DNA of 31,226 nucleotides, from IMG/VR virus record IMGVR_UViG_3300027692_000007, positions 1 through 31,226 of that record. One strand, given 5' to 3'. This document shows positions 15,312 to 22,571 of the stretch, one piece after another (the stretch's first letter is position 1; each line of letters opens with the position of its first letter). Source of the DNA: a virus. Position numbers and translations under genes: made by a program. The notes under the pieces are model-generated. The model did no database searches. It was given only the letters and a program-made list of their open reading frames with translations, and was not told where the DNA came from.

Positions 15312-16301
15312 CTAGACCGAGTACGGTCCGGCGCCGGCGCTCGCGTTGATTCCGCGCCAGTCGCGCGCCATCCAGAGACCACGGAACCGGATCGCGATGT
15401 TCCACGAAAGCGTCGCCGGTTCGAACCAGGCCCGCATGTGATTTCGGAACTGGAAGCTCGCGATCAGCGACTGGCCGCTCTTGGGATCGACGCCCTGCGG
15501 CGCCGCCGAGAGATACCAGGCGTACGGGTTCGTGAGGTACTGGTCGGCGACGACTTCCTGGATGCCGTACTGGACGTTCGTCCGGTTGTCCGACGTCATC
15601 GGAGCGCTTACCGAGCCGACGATCTCCTTGAGCACTTTCTCGATGAACGGGTGCCCGACGACGTAGACTGGGATGCGGTTTGACGGCAGACCGCGATCCG
15701 ACCGCAGTAAGCTCATGTTGAGCAGAGCGTCTTGGATCGCTTCGGCCGTCGGCGCGACGTTGCCGATGAGGTTCGAGTAGGTCTGACCGATCGCCGAAAC
15801 CGGCCCGTTTGGACCCGGAACCGGCGCGAGCAAATGGTTTGCCGAGAAGAGCGGCTGGCCGTCGTACAGTGGGAACGACGGATCGAACCCAAAGTTGATA
15901 ACGGAGTGGATGTAGGTATCTTCCGTCACCCGCTCGGAGTCGACGAGCATCGGCGCGGCTTTGCCCATCATGTCGTACGGATCTTCGTACTGCGCTTCGT
16001 GCGAAATCGACGTCATCAACGCGAACGTCTGGAACTCGCCGTGCGACGGTACGAGCTCGAGCGGCACGTCGTAGGCCGGGACTTCGCCTTCAGCCTTCGG
16101 CTGGAGCAGACCGAGCTCGGCGAACTGGCCGAACTCTACGAAAGATTGGTTGACCGGGGGCTCGGCCATCGCGAAGAGCTTGGGCCAAAACGGGGGCTCC
16201 TCGAGCGACCGGTTCGAGACGATTTGCGCGATCCGGTGGGCCTGGGCAACCTTTGAGGATTTAGTTTGCCACTGGCCGGTGCCGTAGTTTCCGCCTGCCA
16301 T
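15312..16301 (-). CDS. Major capsid protein, Mu gpT-like (HK97 fold)
   Basis: A 329-aa protein. Residues about 145-158 carry YDGQPLFSANHLLA, the L-[DY]-G-x-PLF...H element typical of Mu gpT-like capsid proteins, followed by a P-domain-like region with AIQDALLNMSLLRSDRGLPS. The E-loop and spine region lie upstream (EFQTFALMTSISHEAQYEDP). Near the C-terminus ATLSWNIAIRFRGLWMARDW gives the usual closing strand. The length is within the usual range. The start ATG directly follows the preceding stop codon, and GGAGG lies about 10 nt upstream. It probably forms the icosahedral shell. Confidence 0.8.
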   Translation of the reverse strand: MAGGNYGTGQWQTKSSKVAQAHRIAQIVSNRSLEEPPFWPKLFAMAEPPVNQSFVEFGQFAELGLLQPKAEGEVPAYDVPLELVPSHGEFQTFALMTSISHEAQYEDPYDMMGKAAPMLVDSERVTEDTYIHSVINFGFDPSFPLYDGQPLFSANHLLAPVPGPNGPVSAIGQTYSNLIGNVAPTAEAIQDALLNMSLLRSDRGLPSNRIPVYVVGHPFIEKVLKEIVGSVSAPMTSDNRTNVQYGIQEVVADQYLTNPYAWYLSAAPQGVDPKSGQSLIASFQFRNHMRAWFEPATLSWNIAIRFRGLWMARDWRGINASAGAGPYSV

Positions 16302-17240
16302 TTATGCCAAGCCTCCGATAAAGATGCCCGTCACAGGCTGGTAGACGTTCCCTGTCTGGACCCCGGTGGGATTATACGGACCGTACAAGCCTCCGTAGGG
16401 CCGCTGGATCGAAAAGATTCCATTGCTCTGCGTCGTGTCGAGATAGAAGACGCCGAAGGCCGCCGAGTAGACGATTCCGGCCGTGCCGGTCTGGAACGCC
16501 CACGGCTGCAAGAGCGAAATCGTGACCGGAACGTTTTGCAGCTTGACCACGGCGGCCATGTACTGCTCGAGCAACGCCTGGTTGCCCGAAAGCGATTGGT
16601 CGACTCCGAAGAGCGCACGCCAGTTGACGCCGGCGCCGAGAATGTCTCCCTCGCGCTGAGCGTAACCGCTGCCAGCGTCGTAGGCGGCGTACCCGACGAT
16701 TCCTGAAGCCGGGTCGTTCGCGCACCGGTTGACTCCGGTGTTGTTCGTGAGCGGGTAGGCGGGAATCGTGGCAGCCGATCCGAGCGCCGTCGTCGCGACC
16801 TGGAGCCACTGCTGGCCCGGAAGCGTTCCGACGTAGAGCGCAAAATGGGTTGCCGCGGCGGGATAGTTGCCGTCTGCCGGCACTTCCACCGTCGCGTTGA
16901 AGCCCGCGGCGTTGACGATCGGGCCTATTTCGTACGGCTGCGACTCGATGACTCCGACGCCGCCAGCGCCGATAAGGGTGTACCAGGCGAAGAGCGTCTT
17001 CTGAGGTTCCCCTGAGCTTGCCGACCCGGCGACGTTGACCGTCGGAGCCGAGGTCGGCTGAAAAGCGATGAGTGAGCCCGCGGGCGTCGGGTAGGTTATC
17101 GTGCCGGTCGTGTAAACCTGAAGAAAATCTCCGGCGCTGAAAATGGCGCCAGGCTGCTCAGCGTAAATCGTGAACGGCTGATACTCTCCACCTGTTACGA
17201 GGCCAAGCGCGGGGCGGATAGGCGTCAACGTGATTCCCAT
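16302..17240 (-). CDS. Virion protein upstream of capsid gene
   Basis: 312 aa from the ATG at 17240. A possible TTG start at 17276 has no better ribosome site. The N-terminus MGITLTPIRPALGLVTGG leads into repeated beta-rich stretches: a GTITYPTP strand, an IGAGGVGVIESQPYEIGPIV strand, a GNYPAAATHFALYVGTLPGQ stretch and a C-terminal GIVYSAAFGVFYLDTTQSNG. I recognise no motif. It lies between the terminator at 17.3 kb and the capsid gene and could be a head or fibre component. No Shine-Dalgarno sequence is evident before the ATG, consistent with a near-leaderless message. Confidence 0.6.
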   Translation of the reverse strand: MGITLTPIRPALGLVTGGEYQPFTIYAEQPGAIFSAGDFLQVYTTGTITYPTPAGSLIAFQPTSAPTVNVAGSASSGEPQKTLFAWYTLIGAGGVGVIESQPYEIGPIVNAAGFNATVEVPADGNYPAAATHFALYVGTLPGQQWLQVATTALGSAATIPAYPLTNNTGVNRCANDPASGIVGYAAYDAGSGYAQREGDILGAGVNWRALFGVDQSLSGNQALLEQYMAAVVKLQNVPVTISLLQPWAFQTGTAGIVYSAAFGVFYLDTTQSNGIFSIQRPYGGLYGPYNPTGVQTGNVYQPVTGIFIGGLA

Positions 17241-17248
17241 TGGAATCG

Positions 17249-17276
17249 GATATAGCACGGGTAAACTAGCGTGCAA
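17249..17276 (-). promoter_or_regulatory. Possible near-leaderless promoter before capsid gene group
   Basis: On the minus strand TTGCAC (17276-17271) is followed by 16 nt, then TATATC (17254-17249), and the start ATG is at 17240-17238. This leaves about 8 nt between the -10-like box and the start codon, about the distance at which transcription usually starts. The hexamers match consensus only partially (3 of 6 and 4 of 6). The position directly after a terminator and before an ATG without a Shine-Dalgarno sequence is the main support. Confidence 0.35.
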
Positions 17277-17299
17277 GATATTGCGGGAGGGTAAGAGGC

Positions 17300-17335
17300 A
17301 AAAAAGAGGGGGCCGCTTTTTTAACGGCCCCCTCT
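17300..17335 (-). terminator. Intrinsic terminator inside the late region
   Basis: On the minus strand a perfect 10-bp stem GAGGGGGCCG/CGGCCCCCTC (17334-17325 and 17315-17306), extended by an A-T pair, closes a loop of nine bases. It is followed at once by six T residues (17305-17300). It stands 24 nt after the stop of the 237-aa protein gene. The plus strand has no T-run after the stem, so it acts on minus-strand transcripts. Confidence 0.9.
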
Positions 17336-17358
17336 CTCCTCACAGTAAACGGGTGTGT

Positions 17359-18072
17359 CTAACGGCCGCCTTTCGCCGCGTCCGCGAACGGAGCCCCTGG
17401 GCCGATTGGATTTCTAATCTCCTGGGCGACAGTTTGATTGTCGCCTTCCTCGACGCCGAGCGACGAGCCGTGAACTCGCATCCCGCGGTTGCGCGCCGCG
17501 AAGTCTTCGGCGTCCTGTTTGAACCCTGGCTCGAGACCTTGAAGCCTCGAAAACGCCTCGTCGACCGCAGCGTCGTACCATTCATACGCCCAACGCGGCG
17601 CGACTTCGAAGAGCGCCATATCGCCGACGGCGACCAGGCCCACGATCTGCGGTTCCTTCGTATTCGGATCGTTCCCACCGGAACCGGAGTATTCGTAGCA
17701 CCACATGCGAAGCTCGGATGCCGCGTCCACCTCGCTCATTTCCACCGGTCTCAGGCAGCCGCGGCCGACGAGCGCTTCGGTCGAGTGCTTTGGATCCTCG
17801 CGCGGCCGCCAAACGTACTTGCAGCGCTCGTCGGGATTGAGTAAAAGCTCTTCGGGCCGGTTCATTACGAAGGTCTGGACCTGGACCGAGTGCTTAAAGC
17901 CGCGCCACGGGCGGCCGTCGATAACGACACCGGCCGGCAGCACGACGCCGCTGCCTTCCTTGAGGAGTTTTCTCCCGGCGTAGCGTTGATACGTCCGATA
18001 GTTGGCGTCGTTGAGACGCATATCCGGCCGTTCGATCGGCCGGCGCGCGTTCTGATTGAACTCTGTCGTCAT
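17359..18072 (-). CDS. Unknown virion/head-associated protein
   Basis: 237 aa from the ATG at 18072, with GGAGG 7 nt upstream. The N-terminus is polar (MTTEFNQNARRPIERPDMRL); later there are aromatic and charged segments (WRGFKHSVQVQTFVMNRPEE, MWCYEYSGSGGND, VAVGDMALFEVAPRWAYEWY). There are several Cys residues but no clear zinc pattern. The C-terminus ends GAPFADAAKGGR. It is the last gene before the strong terminator, after the scaffold-like gene, suggesting a head-completion or morphogenesis role. I do not recognise a family. Confidence 0.65.
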   Translation of the reverse strand: MTTEFNQNARRPIERPDMRLNDANYRTYQRYAGRKLLKEGSGVVLPAGVVIDGRPWRGFKHSVQVQTFVMNRPEELLLNPDERCKYVWRPREDPKHSTEALVGRGCLRPVEMSEVDAASELRMWCYEYSGSGGNDPNTKEPQIVGLVAVGDMALFEVAPRWAYEWYDAAVDEAFSRLQGLEPGFKQDAEDFAARNRGMRVHGSSLGVEEGDNQTVAQEIRNPIGPGAPFADAAKGGR

Positions 18073-18075
18073 CTA

Positions 18076-19050
18076 CTATCCTCCGAATCCGACGGATTCG
18101 CCAAAGCGGACCGATTCGCGCGTGAGCGCTCGCACCGTCGGGTTTCCGGTCATGCCGTGTTCGATCTCCCAAACCTGCCGGCGGAAGCGCTTTTCACCTT
18201 CTTCTCCCGAGAAGAGGCGCGGGGACGCTGCGCGGAGGTCCCGCTTCTGCTGATCGGTCATGCGGATTACGACGCGGCCGACCCCGGGCTTTCCGGGTCT
18301 CGCACCGGCGCCTCGCGCGACGCCCGGCGACGGAGCGGCTTTCGTGACCGCCTTTCGCGTGTACGCTCGCCCTTGCGCGCGCTCCCACTGTTCGTCGAAC
18401 CATGCGTTACGGTCGGCTTGGTTCATGCTCGAGAGCTCGGCGACATTGTACCCGGCGAGAATCTCCTTGAAATACGGTTTGATCGCCTTCGCGTACTTCT
18501 CTTTGGGGTCGTCGAGCTTATCCTCGAGGTAATCGTTGACGAAAACTCTCCCTGCGGACTGGAGCGCCGACTGGCCTTCGGACGATTGCGCCAAGCGAGC
18601 CGTCGCGCGTTTGTCGCCGATATTGACCGCCGCGGCGATTAGCTTGGCGATTCCGCCCGGTTCGGTGAGCGCTTTATCGGTAAGCCGCTGCGCTTGCTCT
18701 TCGGTGAGAACGAAGGGCTGCAACTCGACCGGCACGCGGCGCTCTTGCTCTCGCGGTTGCGCCGCAGGCTGCTCTTGCCGAAGCCCCTGGAAGATTTCTC
18801 GAAGCTCGGCGACGACCGCACTACGATCTTCGGCCTCGCGAACTGGTGCGACCGGCGCACGGCCCGCGCGTTCACGGGTTCGCTCGGCGCGCTCCTCGTC
18901 GGTGAGGAGGTCCTCGGGCATTTCCTCGACTTCGGCTTCGGGCTCGCCGCCTTCCGGTGCGCCGCCCTCCGGCGTCTCTTGATCCTCGAGCTCCTGGTCG
19001 TCGAGCTCTTCCTCTTCGTCGCCGCCGACCGGCGTTAAGTCTTGGCTCAT
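18076..19050 (-). CDS. Scaffold-like protein with acidic N-terminus
   Basis: 324 aa with AAAGGG upstream. The N-terminal 60 residues are strongly acidic (VGGDEEEELDDQELEDQETP and more). The middle is helical with Gln/Glu/Arg-rich segments (AELREIFQGLRQEQPAAQPR). The C-terminal half is basic and helical (GRAYTRKAVTKAAPSP, RPGKPGVGRVVIRMTDQQKR, RLFSGEEGEKRFRRQVWEIE). An acidic start, a helical body and a basic end, between portal and capsid genes, is the classic scaffold arrangement, with the basic tail contacting the capsid. No protease is visible, so the scaffold would be released intact or be cut by another factor. Confidence 0.65.
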   Translation of the reverse strand: MSQDLTPVGGDEEEELDDQELEDQETPEGGAPEGGEPEAEVEEMPEDLLTDEERAERTRERAGRAPVAPVREAEDRSAVVAELREIFQGLRQEQPAAQPREQERRVPVELQPFVLTEEQAQRLTDKALTEPGGIAKLIAAAVNIGDKRATARLAQSSEGQSALQSAGRVFVNDYLEDKLDDPKEKYAKAIKPYFKEILAGYNVAELSSMNQADRNAWFDEQWERAQGRAYTRKAVTKAAPSPGVARGAGARPGKPGVGRVVIRMTDQQKRDLRAASPRLFSGEEGEKRFRRQVWEIEHGMTGNPTVRALTRESVRFGESVGFGG

Positions 19051-19062
19051 TGGTGTCCCTTT

Positions 19063-19326
19063 CTATTCGAATAGCGCCGTTACTTGCGGTGGAACTTCTT
19101 TGTTCGCCCGACGGCTAACCGCGAGAACGATGTTTTTTAGAACCGCTAGCGACCCGCGCGCGAAAGACTGCTCGCGCTCACTCGCAATATCACTGAAGAG
19201 TACGCTACGCGCGGCTCGTGCTTCGCGGACCACGTCTCTCAAAATGTCACTCCATCCTGGGTGCTCAAGTATATCGCCCGCGCTCGCGGATTCGCGCTGC
19301 TCGCGTTGCTGACGCTCTCGCGTCAT
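19063..19326 (-). CDS. Small helical protein between portal and scaffold
   Basis: 87 aa from the ATG at 19326, preceded by AAGGAGG at good spacing. A start at 19365 (overlapping the portal stop, ATGA) would add 13 residues. The sequence is helical and charged (ERQQREQRESASAGDILEHP, ILRDVVREARAARSVLFSD, AVLKNIVLAVSRRANKE). No motif is recognised. Its position suggests an assembly cofactor or a portal-scaffold accessory. Confidence 0.65.
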   Translation of the reverse strand: MTRERQQREQRESASAGDILEHPGWSDILRDVVREARAARSVLFSDIASEREQSFARGSLAVLKNIVLAVSRRANKEVPPQVTALFE

Positions 19327-19361
19327 AACCGAGCCCTCCTTCGCGGGCGTTATGGGTCCAT

Positions 19362-21470
19362 TCATTGTCCTGCTCCTACTGGCTGAGGTGCGCCGTTCTG
19401 CGACGGCTGGCCGTTGCCGCCAGGCTGCCCCGGTGGCTGTTGGCCCGGCGGCGGTTCGAAGAGTTTGGCGATATCATCCGGTCCGAGTAGCGACATACCG
19501 GCTTGCGGACGGCCGCGGTTGTAGCGCGTCGCGATCTCGCCGTACGCCTGCTGCTTCTCGATAGCGGACTTCTCTTGTCCCTGTTTTTCTTGCTCCTGCT
19601 GCATTTTCGTAACGTCGTCGGGCGTGCCGAAGATTCCGTCGAGCCCGCCGATCCCGAACTTGCTCGCGATCGCACGCTCAAAGTTGTAGCGGTGCATGAG
19701 ATTTCCTTGGATGAACGGTGAGTCTTCGAACGTCTTCTTGAACCCGAGCATTTCCTCGAGTTGCGCCTGCTTGTCGAGCGGATCGTCTTCGCCCGAGACG
19801 GAGCGCTTGTACGGAAGCTGCATCATCTGCTTGGTGAGCGGCTTCGCACCTTGCGGAGCGTTTCGTTCGGTTCCGTCGAGATTGAAGCCGTACTGTAATC
19901 TCAGGCTCCATAGCGCGTCGAAGATTTGGTGCGAGACGTACCGGAGCTCCATCGCAATATCGTTGGTGCCGAGGTCCGACTCGCCAGCGCGTGTCTTGAC
20001 ACCGGCGGCACTTTCGCGCGACGTCGCGGGCTGCGTCGAGCCTCCAAGTACGGAATCGGCCGCAGTGAGAACGCCCTGCTCCTGCTGATACGAAGCGAGC
20101 GGCACTTCGGGAAGCTGCGGATAGTACAGGACGTTTTGCAGTGAGCCTTGCTGTGCGTTACCGAGGACCCACCACACGCGGCCGTTGCCCCACGACATTC
20201 CAGAGTCTTTGATCTGGATATTCGTATCGGTGAGAAGCGGAACTTCGAGCCTGGTCGAGACAGCATCGTTTCGTTGATTCCACTGCAACGTCGCTTCGGC
20301 TTGGAATGGTCCGATAAGCTCGGGAACGCCGAATCCTAAAGGCGAATCGGGCCGCGGATACGGAGCGAATCCGACGATTAACCGCATCGGCGCCATATCG
20401 GTATCCGGCGTATGTCCGATCATAAATCCCGAAACTTCGTGAATGAAGAGGATGTTGGGCTCTTCGATTTTGTCGCCGTCGAAATCGTATTGCCGCGAGT
20501 AGAGAACCCAACAGCCGAGCGGACCGCGATTTACAAACTCTTTGGCTGCGATCCCTTGGCCCTGGCCGACACCGACGTCGATCTGCCCGCCGGCCGTCCA
20601 ATTATAGACGCCCTGGAAGCGCGACGCGTAATCGCTATATCCTTGCGGATCGTACTCAAGCGCACGGTTCACCCACTCCTCGTCGAGAATATCGTCTTCG
20701 ATCATCGCGCGAAGGTCGCTCTCGTAATAGAGGTGATAGATTGCGACCGCAGCGGCCGTCTCGACGCTCGTGCTTTCGTTCGGCATAAGGAGCACGTCTT
20801 TGAGAAGGCACGGGTTGAGAACGGCGTCGTCGTACACCGTGACCGGCATCGTAACGTACTCGGGCTTCGTTGAAATCTCGCCGCTCTCTTCGTCGACGAC
20901 CGGCATACCAGTCTCGTCGGTGACAGGCGACTCGACTTTGTAACGCTGCATCCGCTCGTCTTTGACCCACGAGCACTCCATAAACGCCGTACCGTCGCGC
21001 AACGCCATGTGAAGCATTTTGTCGTGCGCCTTCTGCCACGACATATACGGCCCGCGAAGCCGGTGGAAATCGCTGTTCCATCGGACTTGCATATCGCTGG
21101 CCTGCGCCTGTGAGGCTTCGTCTTGGCCCGTGAAAAGGTAGAAATCCGGGACAAAGGTGAGCGACGCGACTTCGGTCTTCTGCTTACGCAGCTTGGAGAA
21201 AACGAGCGGAATGGTTAGGTCGGACGAATCGACGTACGGATCGTCTTCGACCCCTTCGTCGCGGTTGTCTCGCTCATAGAGCGCGTAGGCGGTTCGGAGA
21301 TTGGCTTCGAGCGCCGAGCGCGTGCCGATCGCGGAAATGATCGACTGCCACGCATCTGACGCCACGATGCTCCAGTCTCCAGGCGATAACTTTCCGGCGC
21401 CCGCGTCGCGAACGACTTGAGACTTCGGGGCGCGCGTTATCGACCTTGTAAGTTTTTTCTTCCGCGGCAC
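19362..21470 (-). CDS. Portal protein
   Basis: A 702-aa protein with a GTG start, in the expected place between terminase and scaffold-like genes. The N-terminal 200 residues include the clip/stem-like region with DPYVDSSDLTIPLVFSKLRK. A hydrophobic wing follows, GPLGCWVLYSRQYDFDG, FIHEVSGFMIGHTPDTDMAP and PLGFGVPELIGPFQAEAT. The C-terminal 120 residues turn Gln/Pro-rich and disordered (PPPGQQPPGQPGGNGQPSQN). The size and the PLGxGVPE motif fit podovirus/P22-like portals. In the virion it forms the dodecameric ring through which TerL packages DNA. Confidence 0.8.
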   Translation of the reverse strand: MPRKKKLTRSITRAPKSQVVRDAGAGKLSPGDWSIVASDAWQSIISAIGTRSALEANLRTAYALYERDNRDEGVEDDPYVDSSDLTIPLVFSKLRKQKTEVASLTFVPDFYLFTGQDEASQAQASDMQVRWNSDFHRLRGPYMSWQKAHDKMLHMALRDGTAFMECSWVKDERMQRYKVESPVTDETGMPVVDEESGEISTKPEYVTMPVTVYDDAVLNPCLLKDVLLMPNESTSVETAAAVAIYHLYYESDLRAMIEDDILDEEWVNRALEYDPQGYSDYASRFQGVYNWTAGGQIDVGVGQGQGIAAKEFVNRGPLGCWVLYSRQYDFDGDKIEEPNILFIHEVSGFMIGHTPDTDMAPMRLIVGFAPYPRPDSPLGFGVPELIGPFQAEATLQWNQRNDAVSTRLEVPLLTDTNIQIKDSGMSWGNGRVWWVLGNAQQGSLQNVLYYPQLPEVPLASYQQEQGVLTAADSVLGGSTQPATSRESAAGVKTRAGESDLGTNDIAMELRYVSHQIFDALWSLRLQYGFNLDGTERNAPQGAKPLTKQMMQLPYKRSVSGEDDPLDKQAQLEEMLGFKKTFEDSPFIQGNLMHRYNFERAIASKFGIGGLDGIFGTPDDVTKMQQEQEKQGQEKSAIEKQQAYGEIATRYNRGRPQAGMSLLGPDDIAKLFEPPPGQQPPGQPGGNGQPSQNGAPQPVGAGQ

Positions 21471-21476
21471 GCGGCG

Positions 21477-21728
21477 TTAGCCGCCTTTGCCGACTACCTT
21501 GACGCCTGGCCCAAAGCCTTTGCCTTTGCCTTCGCCGGGATACTCGACGATGTGGACGCCCTTGGGAAGCTCGACGGTTCCGTGCCCGCCTTTACCCTTG
21601 GCGGTCTTCTCGTGCTGGCGGCTGAGACCGTTGACGTGCTTCACGCCGCTCTTGCCGCCGCCGATTTTTTTGGCTTTGGCGTTGCTCTTCTTGGTGACTT
21701 TCGGGCGCTGTTTGATCGGTGTCGCCAT
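21477..21728 (-). CDS. Small basic Gly/Lys-rich protein
   Basis: 83 aa directly upstream of portal, separated from it by 6 nt. It begins MATPIKQRPKVTKKSNAKAK and continues with Gly/Lys-rich runs (KIGGGKSGVKHVNGLSRQHE, HIVEYPGEGKGKGFGPGV). It is strongly basic with no domain. It resembles the other lysine-rich proteins of this window in composition. A nucleic-acid or capsid-assembly role is likely but unproven. Confidence 0.65.
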   Translation of the reverse strand: MATPIKQRPKVTKKSNAKAKKIGGGKSGVKHVNGLSRQHEKTAKGKGGHGTVELPKGVHIVEYPGEGKGKGFGPGVKVVGKGG

Positions 21729-21729
21729 C

Positions 21730-21915
21730 TTAGTAGGGCCTCACAGCAGAGGGTTGCGGCGGAATTCCTTCGATGGGGATTCCGGCCTCGCGTTCGAGCG
21801 CCGCCGTTACCTGGCTGAGAATTATTTCGGCGTTCCCTAGCCTCATCTGTAGGTCGGCGATACGCTCCGCGTGGGTCATTTGACGGGGGGCTTCACCTTT
21901 ATTGCTGTCGTACAT
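21730..21915 (-). CDS. Small helical protein (61 aa)
   Basis: The helix HAERIADLQMRLGNAEIILS followed by a short QVTAALEREAG run is typical of a coiled-coil microprotein. The C-terminus is Pro-rich (IPIEGIPPQPSAVRPY). It is one nt from each neighbour and clearly belongs to the same operon. Function is unknown. Confidence 0.65.
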   Translation of the reverse strand: MYDSNKGEAPRQMTHAERIADLQMRLGNAEIILSQVTAALEREAGIPIEGIPPQPSAVRPY

Positions 21916-21916
21916 T

Positions 21917-22126
21917 TTAGAGACCCATCGAGTCGCGCAGGCTGTTGCGACCGATCTTGGTCGCCTTGCGCTTCATGGTCTGACCGGTTTTGAGACTATC
22001 GACGAGCGTTTGTGTTGCGGCGCCGCGGCCGGGGAGCGACTTGGGACCGGTGATCCCGAGCGACGTCTGAAGCGTCTGCACGGTATTCACCCTCGCTTTG
22101 GCCTTCTGACTGACGTTAGCTGGCAC
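21917..22126 (-). CDS. Small basic protein (69 aa)
   Basis: The GTG start at 22126 has AAAGGGG 7 nt upstream. The protein is Lys/Arg/Ser/Thr-rich (VSQKAKARVNTVQTLQTSLG, GRGAATQTLVDSLKTGQTMK, KATKIGRNSLRDSMGL). No domain is seen. It is the first gene after the extended -10 promoter at 22.17 kb, so it opens the portal and capsid transcript. It could be a small assembly or DNA-binding protein. Confidence 0.65.
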   Translation of the reverse strand: MPANVSQKAKARVNTVQTLQTSLGITGPKSLPGRGAATQTLVDSLKTGQTMKRKATKIGRNSLRDSMGL

Positions 22127-22166
22127 TTGCGCACCCCTTTCGGGCGATTCGGTACATGGTGAGGCG

Positions 22167-22175
22167 ATTATATCA
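22167..22175 (-). promoter_or_regulatory. Extended -10 promoter for the portal/capsid group
   Basis: On the minus strand TGATATAAT combines a perfect TATAAT (22172-22167) with a TG one base upstream, the extended -10 form that can work without a good -35. No convincing -35 is seen. The expected start would be near 22160, about 34 nt before the GTG of the first small gene, and immediately downstream of the HNH gene. This could restore transcription after the homing insertion. Confidence 0.65.
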
Positions 22176-22178
22176 CGG

Positions 22179-22571
22179 TTACGGTACGGATAGAGCGGCT
22201 ATACGCTCCCGTCTGGTGATTTGCCTCCGGTGGTGGGCATGGTGGCAACTTCGGCAAAGCCAGCGAACGTCGAGCGGCTTCCCGTAATCGTCGTGGTGGG
22301 CTTCCGTCTTGGCCGCGCCGCACCGTTCACAGGGACCCGGGGTTAGGCGACCGGACCTTACCGCGCGGGCAACTCTCTCCCGGATCGCATGCTGAAATCG
22401 CTTACGCTCGGGGTCTCTGAGGTCTCGTGCTTTGGAGGCAACCGCGACCTTGCGGGCGCAGGCTTCGCAGTGGACGCGCTCCGCTCTTGCCGGAGCCTTA
22501 TGGCAACGATGGCAGACACCTAGCTTCCGAGCTATCTCGTTGCGGAGCGCGCTCCTGTTAGCCTCGTCCAT
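22179..22571 (-). CDS. HNH endonuclease overlapping the terminase 3' end
   Basis: 130 aa from the ATG at 22571, chosen for AGAGGA upstream. Two zinc sites are visible: C20-x2-C23...C35-x2-C38, and C81-x2-C84...C106-x2-C109. A histidine-rich segment reads EAHHDDYGKPLDVRWLC (90-106), then RSCHHAHHRR. This is the HHxDY-type HNH arrangement common in free-standing phage homing nucleases. Its first 14 nt overlap the last codons of TerL, so it was probably inserted at or right after the terminase stop. It is expected to cleave related genomes that lack it. Confidence 0.75.
   Translation of the reverse strand: MDEANRSALRNEIARKLGVCHRCHKAPARAERVHCEACARKVAVASKARDLRDPERKRFQHAIRERVARAVRSGRLTPGPCERCGAAKTEAHHDDYGKPLDVRWLCRSCHHAHHRRQITRRERIAALSVP

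Noticed and set aside
14241-15683. 480-codon plus-strand ORF
   Set aside because: Spans three minus-strand genes, including the capsid gene; composition typical of a high-GC antisense frame.
16371-16376. TATAAT on the minus strand before the capsid gene
   Set aside because: Lies inside the coding sequence for GPYNPTG with no acceptable -35 or TG extension; probably chance.
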